Source of the DNA: Leptospira sp. 96542
GTDB taxonomy: Bacteria > Spirochaetota > Leptospiria > Leptospirales > Leptospiraceae
Reading direction: 5' to 3'
Assembly (NCBI GenBank): GCA_029310945.1
Contig: JARJFC010000017.1
Coordinates: 1 to 64,000 of the forward strand
Length of the DNA stretch: 64,000 bases
Part shown: positions 1 to 9,186 of the stretch, piece by piece
How the letters are laid out: every line of letters begins with the position of its first letter
Numbering within the stretch: position 1 is the stretch's first letter
Made by a program: the position numbers and the translations under genes
Notes under the pieces: generated by a model
Told to the model about the DNA's origin: nothing
What the model saw: the letters and a program-made list of their open reading frames with translations, nothing else
The model's database searches: none

Positions 1-36
<36 letters not shown>

Positions 37-199
37 AATAACCATAGTTTATAATTTAGGTAGATTGTCAACCAATTGATTCAAGAATATCCCTAATTTT
101 GACTTTGGGTGTAAAATTATTGAAACCCCTAAAAAATCGTACTTTACATGGCTGACAAGAGACTCTTTCTATTATTGAAACTTACACGGGCGGTGCGTT

Positions 200-1261
200 T
201 TGTCTTTTAAAGAAAATACTGATATCGTTTTTGAGCATTACGAAAAGAAGATTTATGACCAAAAACAATTATTGGAAATATCACGTGCCCTTAATTCGAC
301 ACTTGATTATAAATATCTAATTGATGCCATTTTAAACATTTGTTTGGCACAGCTCCAGACCTTACATGCGGCCATGTATTTGGAACCAGAAATTGATTTG
401 GGAATTTTCAAATTGGAACCTCAATCCATCAAAGGTTTTGAACTCAGTGGGGACGAACAAAACTACGAAATCAAAATCGATACGCCTCTCATCCATTATT
501 TTGAAGAGAAACCCAAAGCCATCACCATGGAACAAATTTTGAACATTGACTCCTTGGCTTCTTCTTCCGATTTACAATTCTTACGCAGGATGGGGGCTGA
601 AATCCTTGTTCCTTTGAATGCAAAGGGCAAAGTGAATGGTCTTCTTGTTCTTGGTGAAAAAATGACATCCGAAGAATTTGTCGAAGATGAAAAGGAGTTT
701 ATGACAACCCTTGCCAATCTTGCGGGCATTGCAGTGGACAATGCAAGGCTTTATGAATTGGCCACTGTGGATATGATGACAGGGCTAAAAATCCATCATT
801 ATTTCCAAACCAAACTGAAAGAGGAAATGGAAAGGGCTCGGAAAAAAGGGAGTAAACTCGCCTTATTGTTCACTGATGTGGATAAGTTCAAAGTTTTTAA
901 TGATACCTATGGGCACCAAGCAGGGGATGTTGTTCTGATCGAAGTGGCCAAACAGTTGATTGGTGCTGCACAGCGCCACCATATTCCTGCGCGTTACGGT
1001 GGGGAAGAGTTTTGTTTGGTCATGCCTGGAGCCTCCGAAGAAGAGGCCTATGCTAAGGGTGAAGAAATCCGTAAAGCTGTGGAGGCTATGGTTGTCAAAA
1101 ATCCAAATGATGGATCTGACTTAAAAGTGACCTTGTCTGTTGGGGTATCTTGTTTCCGTACGACAGATCGTAATAATAAAGATTTGATTGAGAGGGCGGA
1201 CAAAGCACTTTACCAAGCAAAACATTCAGGAAGAAACCAGACTATTTGTTATAAAGATTAG
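200..1261 (+). CDS. GAF-GGDEF diguanylate cyclase
   Basis: This 353-residue soluble protein should make cyclic di-GMP from two GTP. An N-terminal GAF-like sensor spans roughly residues 20-185, and a GGDEF domain spans about 190-350. The catalytic loop reads RYGGEEFCLV, a GGEEF variant that is active in many homologues, and the metal-binding FTDVDKFKVFNDTYGH segment is intact. The product-inhibition I-site (RxxD ahead of the loop) is not conserved: the aligned stretch is QRHH. No membrane segment is present, so the input is probably cytosolic. The start is a TTG at 200 with a weak ribosome-binding site. A later start is possible, but residues 2-20 look like real coding sequence. Confidence 0.88.
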   Translation: MSFKENTDIVFEHYEKKIYDQKQLLEISRALNSTLDYKYLIDAILNICLAQLQTLHAAMYLEPEIDLGIFKLEPQSIKGFELSGDEQNYEIKIDTPLIHYFEEKPKAITMEQILNIDSLASSSDLQFLRRMGAEILVPLNAKGKVNGLLVLGEKMTSEEFVEDEKEFMTTLANLAGIAVDNARLYELATVDMMTGLKIHHYFQTKLKEEMERARKKGSKLALLFTDVDKFKVFNDTYGHQAGDVVLIEVAKQLIGAAQRHHIPARYGGEEFCLVMPGASEEEAYAKGEEIRKAVEAMVVKNPNDGSDLKVTLSVGVSCFRTTDRNNKDLIERADKALYQAKHSGRNQTICYKD

Positions 1262-1283
1262 AAATTCTGCCGATGAGATTTGT

Positions 1284-1511
1284 ATGGCAGAACCAGCATA
1301 CCTCCTCGGCGACCTGTACCAAAACCTTTCTACCGATGTTTCAAAGTCCATTCGGGATCGGGCTTTGGGTTTACGTTCCCATAACTACCAACCTTATTCT
1401 TGTTTCATTGAATACAAATCCAAAGACCAAAATACAGGGATTGAATACAGAGATTGTGTGGTGGATTACACTCGATGCCCCAATATGAATTGTATCAAAA
1501 AATTGGTTTAG
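1284..1511 (+). CDS. Small Cys-containing hypothetical protein
   Basis: An ATG at 1284 opens a 75-residue frame that begins MAEPAYLLGDLYQN and carries four cysteines, two of them in CPNMNC near the C-terminus. Composition and codon use look like neighbouring genes. It starts 22 bases after the diguanylate cyclase stop and overlaps the start of the next lipoprotein by about 37 bases in another frame. I do not recognise the family. No signal peptide or membrane segment is visible. It could be a chance frame, but the spacing fits a compact operon. Confidence 0.5.
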   Translation: MAEPAYLLGDLYQNLSTDVSKSIRDRALGLRSHNYQPYSCFIEYKSKDQNTGIEYRDCVVDYTRCPNMNCIKKLV

Positions 1512-2344
1512 TTTTATTCATTTGTTTTGGGCCTTGGTTGGGTTGCCAAGGCGTTCATACCAAAATTGGAACCGAAAAAAAATTCTCCTTCCCCGAACAT
1601 TTCCTCTTCCAAGTGGAGGACAAATCCACCCACCTAATCCTTACTGGTGGAAGTTCCCAAAACCAAAAAGTCTCCTTTTTTTGGGATTCGGGTTCCAATA
1701 TCAGTTTTGTTTCTGATGGTTATCTCCCCGCCCATTCTCAGAAAGAGATTTGGTTTGGAAAACGTAAAGAAATGATTTCCAATCTCCCCGCACTCATTCC
1801 TGAGGCTTTTTCTGGTTTGCTCGGAAATGATTTTTTTCGCCAAACATGTATTTTTTGGATTCAAACAAATTTGTATGTATTTTCGTATGATTCCCCTTTT
1901 TGCCAAAAACCAGAAGCTTATCTGGGAACTGAGATCAAACGCTTTGAAACCAAAAAATTCGGGGATTATCATTACATTAAATTTAGGCGGGAAAGTACGG
2001 AAGAAAAATGGGCAGTACTCGATACAGGGGCTTCCGTGAGTATCCTACCCAAAACCAAAACTTCTCGGTCTCTTGGCGAAAAAAAAGTCTTCCAGCCTGG
2101 TGGCTTAGTGTCTTCCGTTTTTTTATACGAATCAGAGGAAACCTTGTTCCTTGCATTCAAATCAGGACTTTGGGGAGGGTATGAAGGATTGCCGTATTTG
2201 AATGGAATTTCACTTGAGAATTTACATTTGCCAGGGGAAAAGGATAAGGGAGAGGTTTGGGTGGTCGGATTGGACGTCTTGCGGTTGAATCCCTTGTTTT
2301 GGGATTTCACAAGAAACCAAATTGGCATCTTAAGTCCAAAGTAA
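1475..2344 (+). CDS. Lipoprotein with two retropepsin-like aspartic protease repeats
   Basis: The protein has a lipoprotein signal (hydrophobic LVLFICFGPWLGC with lipobox LGC) and then two copies of a retropepsin-like pattern. The first copy has WDSGSN (D71-S72-G73) followed by GLLGNDFF (about 114-121). The second has LDTGAS (D183-T184-G185) followed by VVGLDVL (about 264-270). In the retropepsin family each subunit gives one D-[ST]-G and one hydrophobic-GxD motif, so this looks like a single-chain pseudo-dimer. Length is 289 residues from the ATG at 1475; an in-frame TTG at 1454 is the alternative start. The likely site is the periplasm or outer membrane. Protease activity is inferred from motifs only. 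Confidence 0.7.
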   Translation: MPQYELYQKIGLVLFICFGPWLGCQGVHTKIGTEKKFSFPEHFLFQVEDKSTHLILTGGSSQNQKVSFFWDSGSNISFVSDGYLPAHSQKEIWFGKRKEMISNLPALIPEAFSGLLGNDFFRQTCIFWIQTNLYVFSYDSPFCQKPEAYLGTEIKRFETKKFGDYHYIKFRRESTEEKWAVLDTGASVSILPKTKTSRSLGEKKVFQPGGLVSSVFLYESEETLFLAFKSGLWGGYEGLPYLNGISLENLHLPGEKDKGEVWVVGLDVLRLNPLFWDFTRNQIGILSPK

Positions 2345-2348
2345 TAAG

Positions 2349-3488
2349 GTGAAATCAAAAGAAAAAATCATAGTGGCAATGAGTGGTGGTGTCGACAGTG
2401 CAGTGGCGGCAGGCTTACTTATGGAAGAGGGTTACGATGTAATTGGTGTTAACCTAAGAACTTGGGAATATGAAGCTCCCGCATGCGATACCACTAAAAA
2501 ATCTTGTTGTTCGCCTGAGGATATTCGAGACGCAAGAGATGTCGGTCTCTCGCTAAACATTCCGTTTTATGTAATTAAAATGGAAAAAGTTTTTGGAGAA
2601 CGAGTGATCGATCGTTTTATTTCTGATTATAAAGATGGAAGAACACCCAACCCATGTGTGGAATGTAACACCTTTGTGAAGTTTGGTGCTCTATTCGAAC
2701 AAGCAAAAATTTTAGGAATAGAAAAAATCGCCACTGGGCATTATGCTCGAACCATTGAAGCCGATGGGCGGTATGCCATTCAAAATGCGGTGGATATGAA
2801 AAAAAATCAAGCGTACTATTTGTACGGACTTTCGCAAGAGAATATTAAAAACACCGTTTTCCCTTTGGGTGGAATGGATAAAACGGAAGTGCGGGAAATT
2901 GCGAAACGAATGGGTTTGCCTGTGGCAGAAAAACCTGAATCGCAAGAAATTTGTTTTATACCAGAAAATGATTATAGAAGTTTTTTGAAAAAGAAGGGTG
3001 TTGAATTCACTCCTGGTTTTTTCAAATTGGCCACTGGCCAAATCATCGGAAAACATCAGGGGAAAGAAGGTTTTACCATCGGGCAAAGAAAAGGTCTAGG
3101 CATCGCTTGGAAGAACCCTTTGTATGTTTTGGCCATCGAAGATGATGGAACCGTTGTTCTTGGTGAAGAGGAAGAAACTGTTTCTGCTTCCTTTGTATTG
3201 GAAGATATTACTTACCAAGCATTGGATCCTCTCTCGTTTGACAAAGGACGTGAGATGAATGTACAAATTAGATACCGAAGTGCACCTGTGCGTTGTTTTG
3301 TGACGCCTATAGGTGATTTGTGGAATGTCGAATTTTTGGAAGATGTAAAAAGTGTAACACCTGGGCAATCGGCTACTTTCTATCCAGTAGGCAGTGATTA
3401 TTTATTGGCTGGGGGTATCATCCAAAAAGGTTCAATCAAAAGAAAACAAAAATTGAATGTATTGGATGCGGAGACTGTCCTGCATTGA
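2349..3488 (+). CDS. mnmA: tRNA-specific 2-thiouridylase MnmA
   Basis: This enzyme adenylates and thiolates U34 of tRNA-Lys, -Glu and -Gln. The PP-loop SGGVDS is at residues 12-17. The two catalytic cysteines are visible as NPCVEC (C103) and SQEICFI (C202), and the length of 379 residues is normal. Translation starts at GTG 2349, four bases after the upstream stop. The gene overlaps the next frame by four bases, which suggests a translationally coupled pair with the ATP-grasp/FMN fusion. Confidence 0.96.
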   Translation: MKSKEKIIVAMSGGVDSAVAAGLLMEEGYDVIGVNLRTWEYEAPACDTTKKSCCSPEDIRDARDVGLSLNIPFYVIKMEKVFGERVIDRFISDYKDGRTPNPCVECNTFVKFGALFEQAKILGIEKIATGHYARTIEADGRYAIQNAVDMKKNQAYYLYGLSQENIKNTVFPLGGMDKTEVREIAKRMGLPVAEKPESQEICFIPENDYRSFLKKKGVEFTPGFFKLATGQIIGKHQGKEGFTIGQRKGLGIAWKNPLYVLAIEDDGTVVLGEEEETVSASFVLEDITYQALDPLSFDKGREMNVQIRYRSAPVRCFVTPIGDLWNVEFLEDVKSVTPGQSATFYPVGSDYLLAGGIIQKGSIKRKQKLNVLDAETVLH

Positions 3489-5737
3489 AATCGGTAGAAG
3501 GTAAATCCATTCTCATCATCGGTGGGGGTTTGTTACAGGTTCCTATCATTCAAACCGCAAAAACTTTGCGTTTGAAAACCATTGTTGCTGATATGAATCC
3601 CGAATCCATAGGATTTCAAATCGCAGACGAAGCCATCATCATGTCCACAAAGGACGTGGAGGGTATGGTGCGTGAATCAAAAAAATACAGTATCAATTCT
3701 GCAATCCACGGGGTGATCACAGCAGGGACTGATGCCAGTATGACGGTTGCGGCCGTAGCATCTGCTTTACAACTACCTGGCATTCGTTTTGTGGATGCGG
3801 AAGCGGCATCGAACAAAGTGAAGATGAGGCAGCGTTTGAAAGAGTTTGGAATGCCTATCCCTCGGTTTGCGCCTGTTTGGTCATTGCAGGATGCAAAAGA
3901 TGCATTGGACTCTTTATCGTTTCCACTCGTGATGAAACCAGCAGATAATATGGGCGCTCGTGGTGTGATTAAAGTAAATCATAAAGATGAAATTCCGATC
4001 GCTTTCCGTCATGCTAAAAAGTTTTGCCCTACTGGTGAGCTTATTTTGGAAGAGTATATGGAAGGTCCCGAACTTTCTGTGGATGCTTTGGCCTTTGGTG
4101 GTCAAATCCGAATGACGGGCATTGCCGATCGGATCATAGAGAGAGAGCCCTATTTTATTGAAATTGGTCATAATATGCCTTCTCGGATGCCAAAAGATAT
4201 TTTGGATGAAGTGGAAAGAGTGATGGCAGGTGGTATGCGTGCACTTGGTATTCATTTAGGCGCAGGCAAAGGTGATATCAAGGTTACAAAACAAGGTGTA
4301 AAAATTGGTGAGATTGCAGCCAGGTTGTCTGGTGGGTTCATGTCAGCCTTCACCTATCCTTTGTCAACTGGTGTTAATTTAAACCGTGCTGCACTTCTCA
4401 TTGCTCTTGGCGAAACTCCTGATAATTTAGATCCTGTTGTGAATAGAGTTTCCATAGAACGTTCGTTATTGTCAAAATCTGGGAAACTACTTTCTATTTC
4501 TGGAATCGAAGAAACGAAAAAAATTGACGGTGTTTGTGAGGTTTTTATCCAATCAAAACCTGGCGATATTATAAAAGAACCAACAAATAATATTGATAAA
4601 TCGGGTCATGTGATTATAACTGCAGATGATTTAGAAACTGCAGAAAAGATTTTTTCCAAAGTGCAAAAAACAATTTCCTTTGCTGTGGATGAAAATTTTT
4701 CAATCACCGAAAAAGAAATAAACGATCAGGCTCGTTTACGTTTTGGAAAAGAAATTTGTTGGGTTTGTAAGGTTTGTGATGGAACCAATTGTGCATCAGG
4801 GATTCCTGGAATGGGTGGTGTCGGCAGGATGGAAAGTTTTGCCGATAATCATATTGCATTACAAGAATATTCTATTTTACCGAGTTATATTCGTGAACAT
4901 ACTATACCAGAAATAAAAACCAATTTTTTAGGTTATGAATTATCTACTCCCATTATGGCAGCTCCCATGACTGGAGTAGGAACAAATATGAATTTTGTGA
5001 TGACCGACTTCGATTATGCCAATATCGTTGTTCGTTCTTTTCTGCAATACGGAAGTTTGTCTTGGCTTGGTGATGGTGCTTCACCCGAAAAATATAAAAT
5101 CATGTTAGATGTATTGCAAAGAAATGGTGGTAAGGGAATTCTCATTTGTAAACCAAGATCTGACGAATCATTGTTAATCGATAGGTTTTTGGAAGCAGAA
5201 AGTTTGGGCATTTTTGCTATCGGAATGGATATCGACGCTGTTAACTTTAAAACAATGGTGCAAAAAAATTTAAGCAGTATTACGAGACCGATCGATAGAC
5301 TACAGAAGTTAAAAGAAAAAACAAAACTTCCCTTTATTTTAAAAGGTGTTATGAATCCAGAAGATGCTAGACTTGCATTGTTAGGTGGGTTTTCAGCCAT
5401 TGTAGTATCCAATCATGGTGGGCGAGTTTTGGATGGAATGCCAGGAACTGCAAGAGTTCTTTCGAAAATTGTAGAAGTAGTTGGTGGTAAAATTCCTATA
5501 ATTGTGGATGGTGGAATACGCAGTGGGATGGATGTATTCAAGATGTTGGCATTGGGAGCAAATGCCATACTTTTGGGTCGTCCGGTAGCAATCTCCATTG
5601 TTGGCGGCGAGGATGCTGGCGTTCGTTTTCTTTTAAACAAATATTCTGAAGAACTAAAACAGTCAATGAGTGTAACTGGAGCAAAAACTTTAGTAGACAT
5701 CAAGCGTTCCATGATTCTTCATAAAATTCACGGATAA
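3485..5737 (+). CDS. ATP-grasp / FMN-dependent alpha-hydroxyacid dehydrogenase-like fusion
   Basis: This 750-residue protein joins two enzymes. Residues 1 to about 400 form an ATP-grasp ligase: a Rossmann-like start (ILIIGGG), the ATP-binding segment VMKPADNMGARGV (149-161), LILEEYMEGPE (186-196) and GEIAARLSGG (275-284). Residues about 423-440 hold four cysteines (C425, C428, C431, C436) in CWVCKVCDGTNC, a possible metal or Fe-S site. Residues 440-750 form a TIM-barrel FMN enzyme of the lactate-oxidase family with K620, the active-site SNHGGR (642-647) and the phosphate loop VDGGIRSG (674-681). The four-Cys lead followed by PGMGG also occurs in stand-alone clostridial members, as far as I recall. 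Substrates of both halves are unknown. Start TTG 3485 overlaps mnmA by four bases. Confidence 0.87.
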   Translation: MKSVEGKSILIIGGGLLQVPIIQTAKTLRLKTIVADMNPESIGFQIADEAIIMSTKDVEGMVRESKKYSINSAIHGVITAGTDASMTVAAVASALQLPGIRFVDAEAASNKVKMRQRLKEFGMPIPRFAPVWSLQDAKDALDSLSFPLVMKPADNMGARGVIKVNHKDEIPIAFRHAKKFCPTGELILEEYMEGPELSVDALAFGGQIRMTGIADRIIEREPYFIEIGHNMPSRMPKDILDEVERVMAGGMRALGIHLGAGKGDIKVTKQGVKIGEIAARLSGGFMSAFTYPLSTGVNLNRAALLIALGETPDNLDPVVNRVSIERSLLSKSGKLLSISGIEETKKIDGVCEVFIQSKPGDIIKEPTNNIDKSGHVIITADDLETAEKIFSKVQKTISFAVDENFSITEKEINDQARLRFGKEICWVCKVCDGTNCASGIPGMGGVGRMESFADNHIALQEYSILPSYIREHTIPEIKTNFLGYELSTPIMAAPMTGVGTNMNFVMTDFDYANIVVRSFLQYGSLSWLGDGASPEKYKIMLDVLQRNGGKGILICKPRSDESLLIDRFLEAESLGIFAIGMDIDAVNFKTMVQKNLSSITRPIDRLQKLKEKTKLPFILKGVMNPEDARLALLGGFSAIVVSNHGGRVLDGMPGTARVLSKIVEVVGGKIPIIVDGGIRSGMDVFKMLALGANAILLGRPVAISIVGGEDAGVRFLLNKYSEELKQSMSVTGAKTLVDIKRSMILHKIHG

Positions 5738-5739
5738 TT

Positions 5740-6978
5740 ATGGAAAAGGAAATCAAAGACCCCGACGGTATTTTAAAAGTAATAACGGCTCTTTTCGGAA
5801 AATTGCCTGCTACCATTTCTTTTCAGACAAAAGAATTGCCCGTCAAAGTCATTGCTTTAAAAAACAAAGCTTTGATCATCAATACAAATTTAAAATTTAA
5901 TACTAAAGAACGAATTTTATCGGTGGTTCATAATGGTAGTAAATTTTCGGCACATTTTTTACTTGCTGGTGGTGATGGTAATAGCATTGAAATTTTAACT
6001 CCAGTAAAAATATCAATTACCCAAGCCAGTAGGCAGGGGGCACGAGTGGACGTAACACAGCCCCAATCAGGAATGATTGTAAATAACATCATTAATGTGA
6101 ATGATGTTTCGAAAGCAATTGGTTTTGATGATAAAAAAGTAGATACAATTCTCTTGGCTTACAAAGCAAAACTTTTAAAAGCATTTCCTCAAAGTTCGAT
6201 ATTTTTTTCGGGGAGGATGGACAATCGATTGAGATTGATGCATCATTATGAAAAATCAATATTTATCATAGACCGTAGAGAAAAAAGCACTGCAAATCCA
6301 AATTTTTTTCCATTTGATGAATATTTACGAATATTTGATAGTTCTAAAATACCAGAGCAATATATATCGGAAATTTCTGTTCCAATAAAATACAAAGGTT
6401 ATGTCCACCTTGGTTACGTTCAAGTTTTATCGGAAAAACCACTTGATATGGAAATTTTTAACCAACTACAAACCTTTGCTGCAACTGTGAGTCGCGACAT
6501 CATAATCACCGGTGTTTTCCAAGAGTCAAAAGATGTCTGTGAAGTAATGGATTTGAGTATGGGAGGTATTAGTTTTGTTCATGCACCTTCTCGTTCTTTT
6601 TCACGTTCTGTGACAATGAATGGAACCATACTTTTTGATTTGAACTTGGAACAAGGAAAAAAAGTCACCATACGTGGTATCATAAAAAACATTCGGAACC
6701 AAGAGACAAATTATCGAGTGGGTTGCCAGTTTTATAACTTAAATCCTTCTGATTATGAACTACTTGAAACCTTTTTGGATTCGAAAAAGGAATCTGAACC
6801 TGACTCTCCTGAACCAATTGGAGTTGAAGGTTCACCTAGCGAGAGCGAGGCGGATGTTAATCAGGATATGATACAGGATTCAAACAGTTCGGAAGACTCT
6901 GATCATACGATTGATAGTGAGTCAAATACGAACCCAATCGACGAAGATCCTTTTTCTGGATTACCTGATCCCAGTTAG
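5740..6978 (+). CDS. DUF1577/PilZ-domain protein
   Basis: This 412-residue protein fits the leptospiral DUF1577 group, which ends in a PilZ-like domain. In the C-terminal half the PilZ motif appears as DLSMGGISF (about residues 273-281), after a middle region resembling a GAF/PilZ-N fold. An SRQGAR stretch near residue 103 resembles the PilZ RxxxR box. The last 60 residues are acidic, Ser/Glu/Asp-rich and probably disordered. PilZ proteins bind cyclic di-GMP, so it may respond to the diguanylate cyclase encoded 4.5 kb upstream; that link is inference. It starts two bases after the fusion enzyme stop, so the two are probably co-transcribed. Confidence 0.75.
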   Translation: MEKEIKDPDGILKVITALFGKLPATISFQTKELPVKVIALKNKALIINTNLKFNTKERILSVVHNGSKFSAHFLLAGGDGNSIEILTPVKISITQASRQGARVDVTQPQSGMIVNNIINVNDVSKAIGFDDKKVDTILLAYKAKLLKAFPQSSIFFSGRMDNRLRLMHHYEKSIFIIDRREKSTANPNFFPFDEYLRIFDSSKIPEQYISEISVPIKYKGYVHLGYVQVLSEKPLDMEIFNQLQTFAATVSRDIIITGVFQESKDVCEVMDLSMGGISFVHAPSRSFSRSVTMNGTILFDLNLEQGKKVTIRGIIKNIRNQETNYRVGCQFYNLNPSDYELLETFLDSKKESEPDSPEPIGVEGSPSESEADVNQDMIQDSNSSEDSDHTIDSESNTNPIDEDPFSGLPDPS

Positions 6979-6983
6979 ATTTT

Positions 6984-7949
6984 ATGGGTGATTCTTACCA
7001 AAGTTTGGTACCGAAGGAATATGCGAGTTTTACGATTTTAGAATATCTTTCTAAAAAATTTTCCTACCATAGTGCTGAAGATTGGGAATTTTTAGTTATG
7101 GGAGATCGTTTGTCGGTCAATGGAAATATTGTTTCCAAGGATTTCGTTTTAAAAACAGGAGACTCTATTGTTTATCGTCCCATTTTAGGAAGGATAAGTG
7201 AGCCAACAGTTGATAAAGAATTCGAAATCCTAAAAGAAACAGAAGATTTCCTTTTCATTTCAAAACCTGGAAATTTGCCAGTGCATCCTGCTGGAAGGTA
7301 TCGTACGCAAACCTTACTCAGCTTTTTGGAAATCAAATACCAAAAATTATTTCCTGTCCATCGTTTGGATAGAGAAACTTCAGGTGTCATCATTTTTGCA
7401 AAGAATGAAACTGCACGTGCTAGCTTGCAGAAAAAATTTGAAAGCAGGGAAGTCGAAAAAAAATATCTAGCAATTGTGCGAGGTAAATTTACCGAAAGAA
7501 TATCCCTCTCTGGTTTTATTGGTAGAGATGCCAATTCGGTGATTCGAAAAAAACAAATTTTTCGCATGAAAGAATTCGAAAATAGTAAAACATCTATTTC
7601 TAAATTTTATCCTTTGGTTTGGAACCAAAACTTAGATTTAAGTTTGGTCGGTATTCGTTTGGAAACAGGAAGGATCCATCAAATCCGGGCGAATTGTTTG
7701 TTTTTGGGTCATCCAATCCTTGGAGATAAAATGTATGGAGATAGAGAAAGTATATTTTTGGATTTTATCAACCAAGGTGAATCTGAATCTTTACTAAATG
7801 AACTTGGTCACTTTCGGCAAGCCTTACATTCGTATAGCATTAGTTATTTTGATGATTCAATAGGTGAGACAATTTCCGTAGTTTGTCCGCTCCATCACGA
7901 TTTATCTATTTACTTCCCTGATTATAAAGACTATGTCCCATCGTTTTGA
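6984..7949 (+). CDS. RluA-family RNA pseudouridine synthase
   Basis: It isomerises uridine to pseudouridine in rRNA or tRNA. An S4-like RNA-binding region (about residues 15-65) precedes the catalytic domain, whose signature HRLDRETSGVIIFAK (126-140) contains the catalytic Asp129. The motif GRIHQIRAN follows in the C-terminal part. The length of 321 residues is typical of RluC/RluD-type enzymes. Which position it modifies cannot be read from the sequence. It starts five bases after the PilZ gene. Confidence 0.92.
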   Translation: MGDSYQSLVPKEYASFTILEYLSKKFSYHSAEDWEFLVMGDRLSVNGNIVSKDFVLKTGDSIVYRPILGRISEPTVDKEFEILKETEDFLFISKPGNLPVHPAGRYRTQTLLSFLEIKYQKLFPVHRLDRETSGVIIFAKNETARASLQKKFESREVEKKYLAIVRGKFTERISLSGFIGRDANSVIRKKQIFRMKEFENSKTSISKFYPLVWNQNLDLSLVGIRLETGRIHQIRANCLFLGHPILGDKMYGDRESIFLDFINQGESESLLNELGHFRQALHSYSISYFDDSIGETISVVCPLHHDLSIYFPDYKDYVPSF

Positions 7950-7977
7950 ATAAAATCTAAGTCTAAAGTTCCAATCT

Positions 7978-8003
7978 CTCCGATCTTTTAACAAAGATAG
8001 GAG
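7978..8003 (+). promoter_or_regulatory. Hairpin enclosing the ribosome-binding site of the methyltransferase gene (or terminator of the upstream gene)
   Basis: The arms at 7978-7988 (CTCCGATCTTT) and 7993-8003 (AAAGATAGGAG) pair over 11 positions with one G-A mismatch and a 4-base loop. The right arm contains most of the AGGAGG (7999-8004) that serves the gene starting at 8017. A CTTTTG run follows, so the structure could also be a weak intrinsic terminator for the upstream operon. Confidence 0.6.
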
Positions 8004-8016
8004 GCTTTTGCAACGG

Positions 8017-9171
8017 ATGGCAGGAGCAAATAGATTATTAAAAGAATCGAGTAAGATTCTTTACGGGGAATTTTGGACCGCAAAACAAAGACAAGGTCAC
8101 CCCATTCATCATACTGTTAGTTATAGGGCATCTTTTAAACCAGAGTTACCTTCCTTTTTTATAAACGAGTTTTTGAAAAAGAAGAATAGAGTTGTTTACG
8201 ATCCTTTTGGTGGTAGAGGAACTACAGCCATCCAGGCAAATATAGAAGGGCATATCGCTGTTCATAATGATATCCATCCGCTTTCTATTTTTTTGGCAAG
8301 TGCAAGGCAATATGTTCCTCGTTTGGAAGATTTAGAAAAAAAATTAAATTCGCTCGATTTAGAGAAGTGGAATGATGAAGATGAGTTTGATTCAAAATTA
8401 CTTCCATTCTTTCACCCAAAAACTTTGAACGAAATTAAGAACCTTAGACGATACATACAAATCGATGATTCTGTGGAAATGAAATTTTTAGGACTCATCG
8501 CATTGTCTAGGTTACATGGCCATAGCACTGGTTTTTTTTCTGTTTATACATTTCCGCAAGTTTCCATTCCTCCTGAAGCGCAGGCGAAAAATAATTTAAA
8601 ACGAAATGTAGTTCCTGATTACCGGCCTATCAAACCAAGGATCCTACAAAAAATGAAACGGGATCTTGCCAAACCGATCCCTCCTTTTTATCATGAATTT
8701 TCGAAGAACAACATTTATAGTTTGAATTCTGCAAATTCGGTTCCCATTGAATCTGAGTCGGTGGATTTGATTGTCACTTCACCTCCTTTTTTGGACAAGG
8801 TGGACTATGAAGGTGATAACTGGCTAAGGCATTGGTTTTTAGGAATCGAAAAAAATCCATCGCGGAAACTTAGTATCTTTCGTAATATAAATGATTGGAA
8901 TGAGTTTATAAAATCCACTTTGTTCGAATCAAGTAGGGTTTTAAAAAAAGGTGCCCATATGGTGATGGAAGTGGGTGAGGTGAAAAAAGGAAATACAATC
9001 CTGAATTTAGATGAGGATGTGGTTCGTATGTCTCTCGGCACGGGACTCGTTTGGACAAAAACCTATGTTCATACTCAAAATTTCACAAAATTATCCAATT
9101 GTTGGCAAGTTTCTAATAATGAAAAAGGAACAAATTCCAATCGTTGTGTTGTACTAAAAAAGGTAAATTGA
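8017..9171 (+). CDS. Solitary DNA methyltransferase (N4/N6 amino-methyltransferase type)
   Basis: The SAM-binding motif DPFGGRGTT lies near residues 62-70 and the catalytic motif [11 protein letters not shown] near residue 254. These are the DPFxGxGTT and (T/S)PP(F/Y) motifs of exocyclic amino DNA methyltransferases. SAM motif before catalytic motif is the reverse of the usual beta-class order. No restriction endonuclease gene is adjacent, so it is probably an orphan enzyme; its recognition sequence is unknown. ATG 8017 lies 12 bases after AGGAGG. A TTG at 8008 is in frame but only three bases from it, so the ATG is preferred. Confidence 0.82.
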   Translation: MAGANRLLKESSKILYGEFWTAKQRQGHPIHHTVSYRASFKPELPSFFINEFLKKKNRVVYDPFGGRGTTAIQANIEGHIAVHNDIHPLSIFLASARQYVPRLEDLEKKLNSLDLEKWNDEDEFDSKLLPFFHPKTLNEIKNLRRYIQIDDSVEMKFLGLIALSRLHGHSTGFFSVYTFPQVSIPPEAQAKNNLKRNVVPDYRPIKPRILQKMKRDLAKPIPPFYHEFSKNNIYSLNSANSVPIESESVDLIVTSPPFLDKVDYEGDNWLRHWFLGIEKNPSRKLSIFRNINDWNEFIKSTLFESSRVLKKGAHMVMEVGEVKKGNTILNLDEDVVRMSLGTGLVWTKTYVHTQNFTKLSNCWQVSNNEKGTNSNRCVVLKKVN

Positions 9172-9186
9172 AGTCTAATAGAATAT

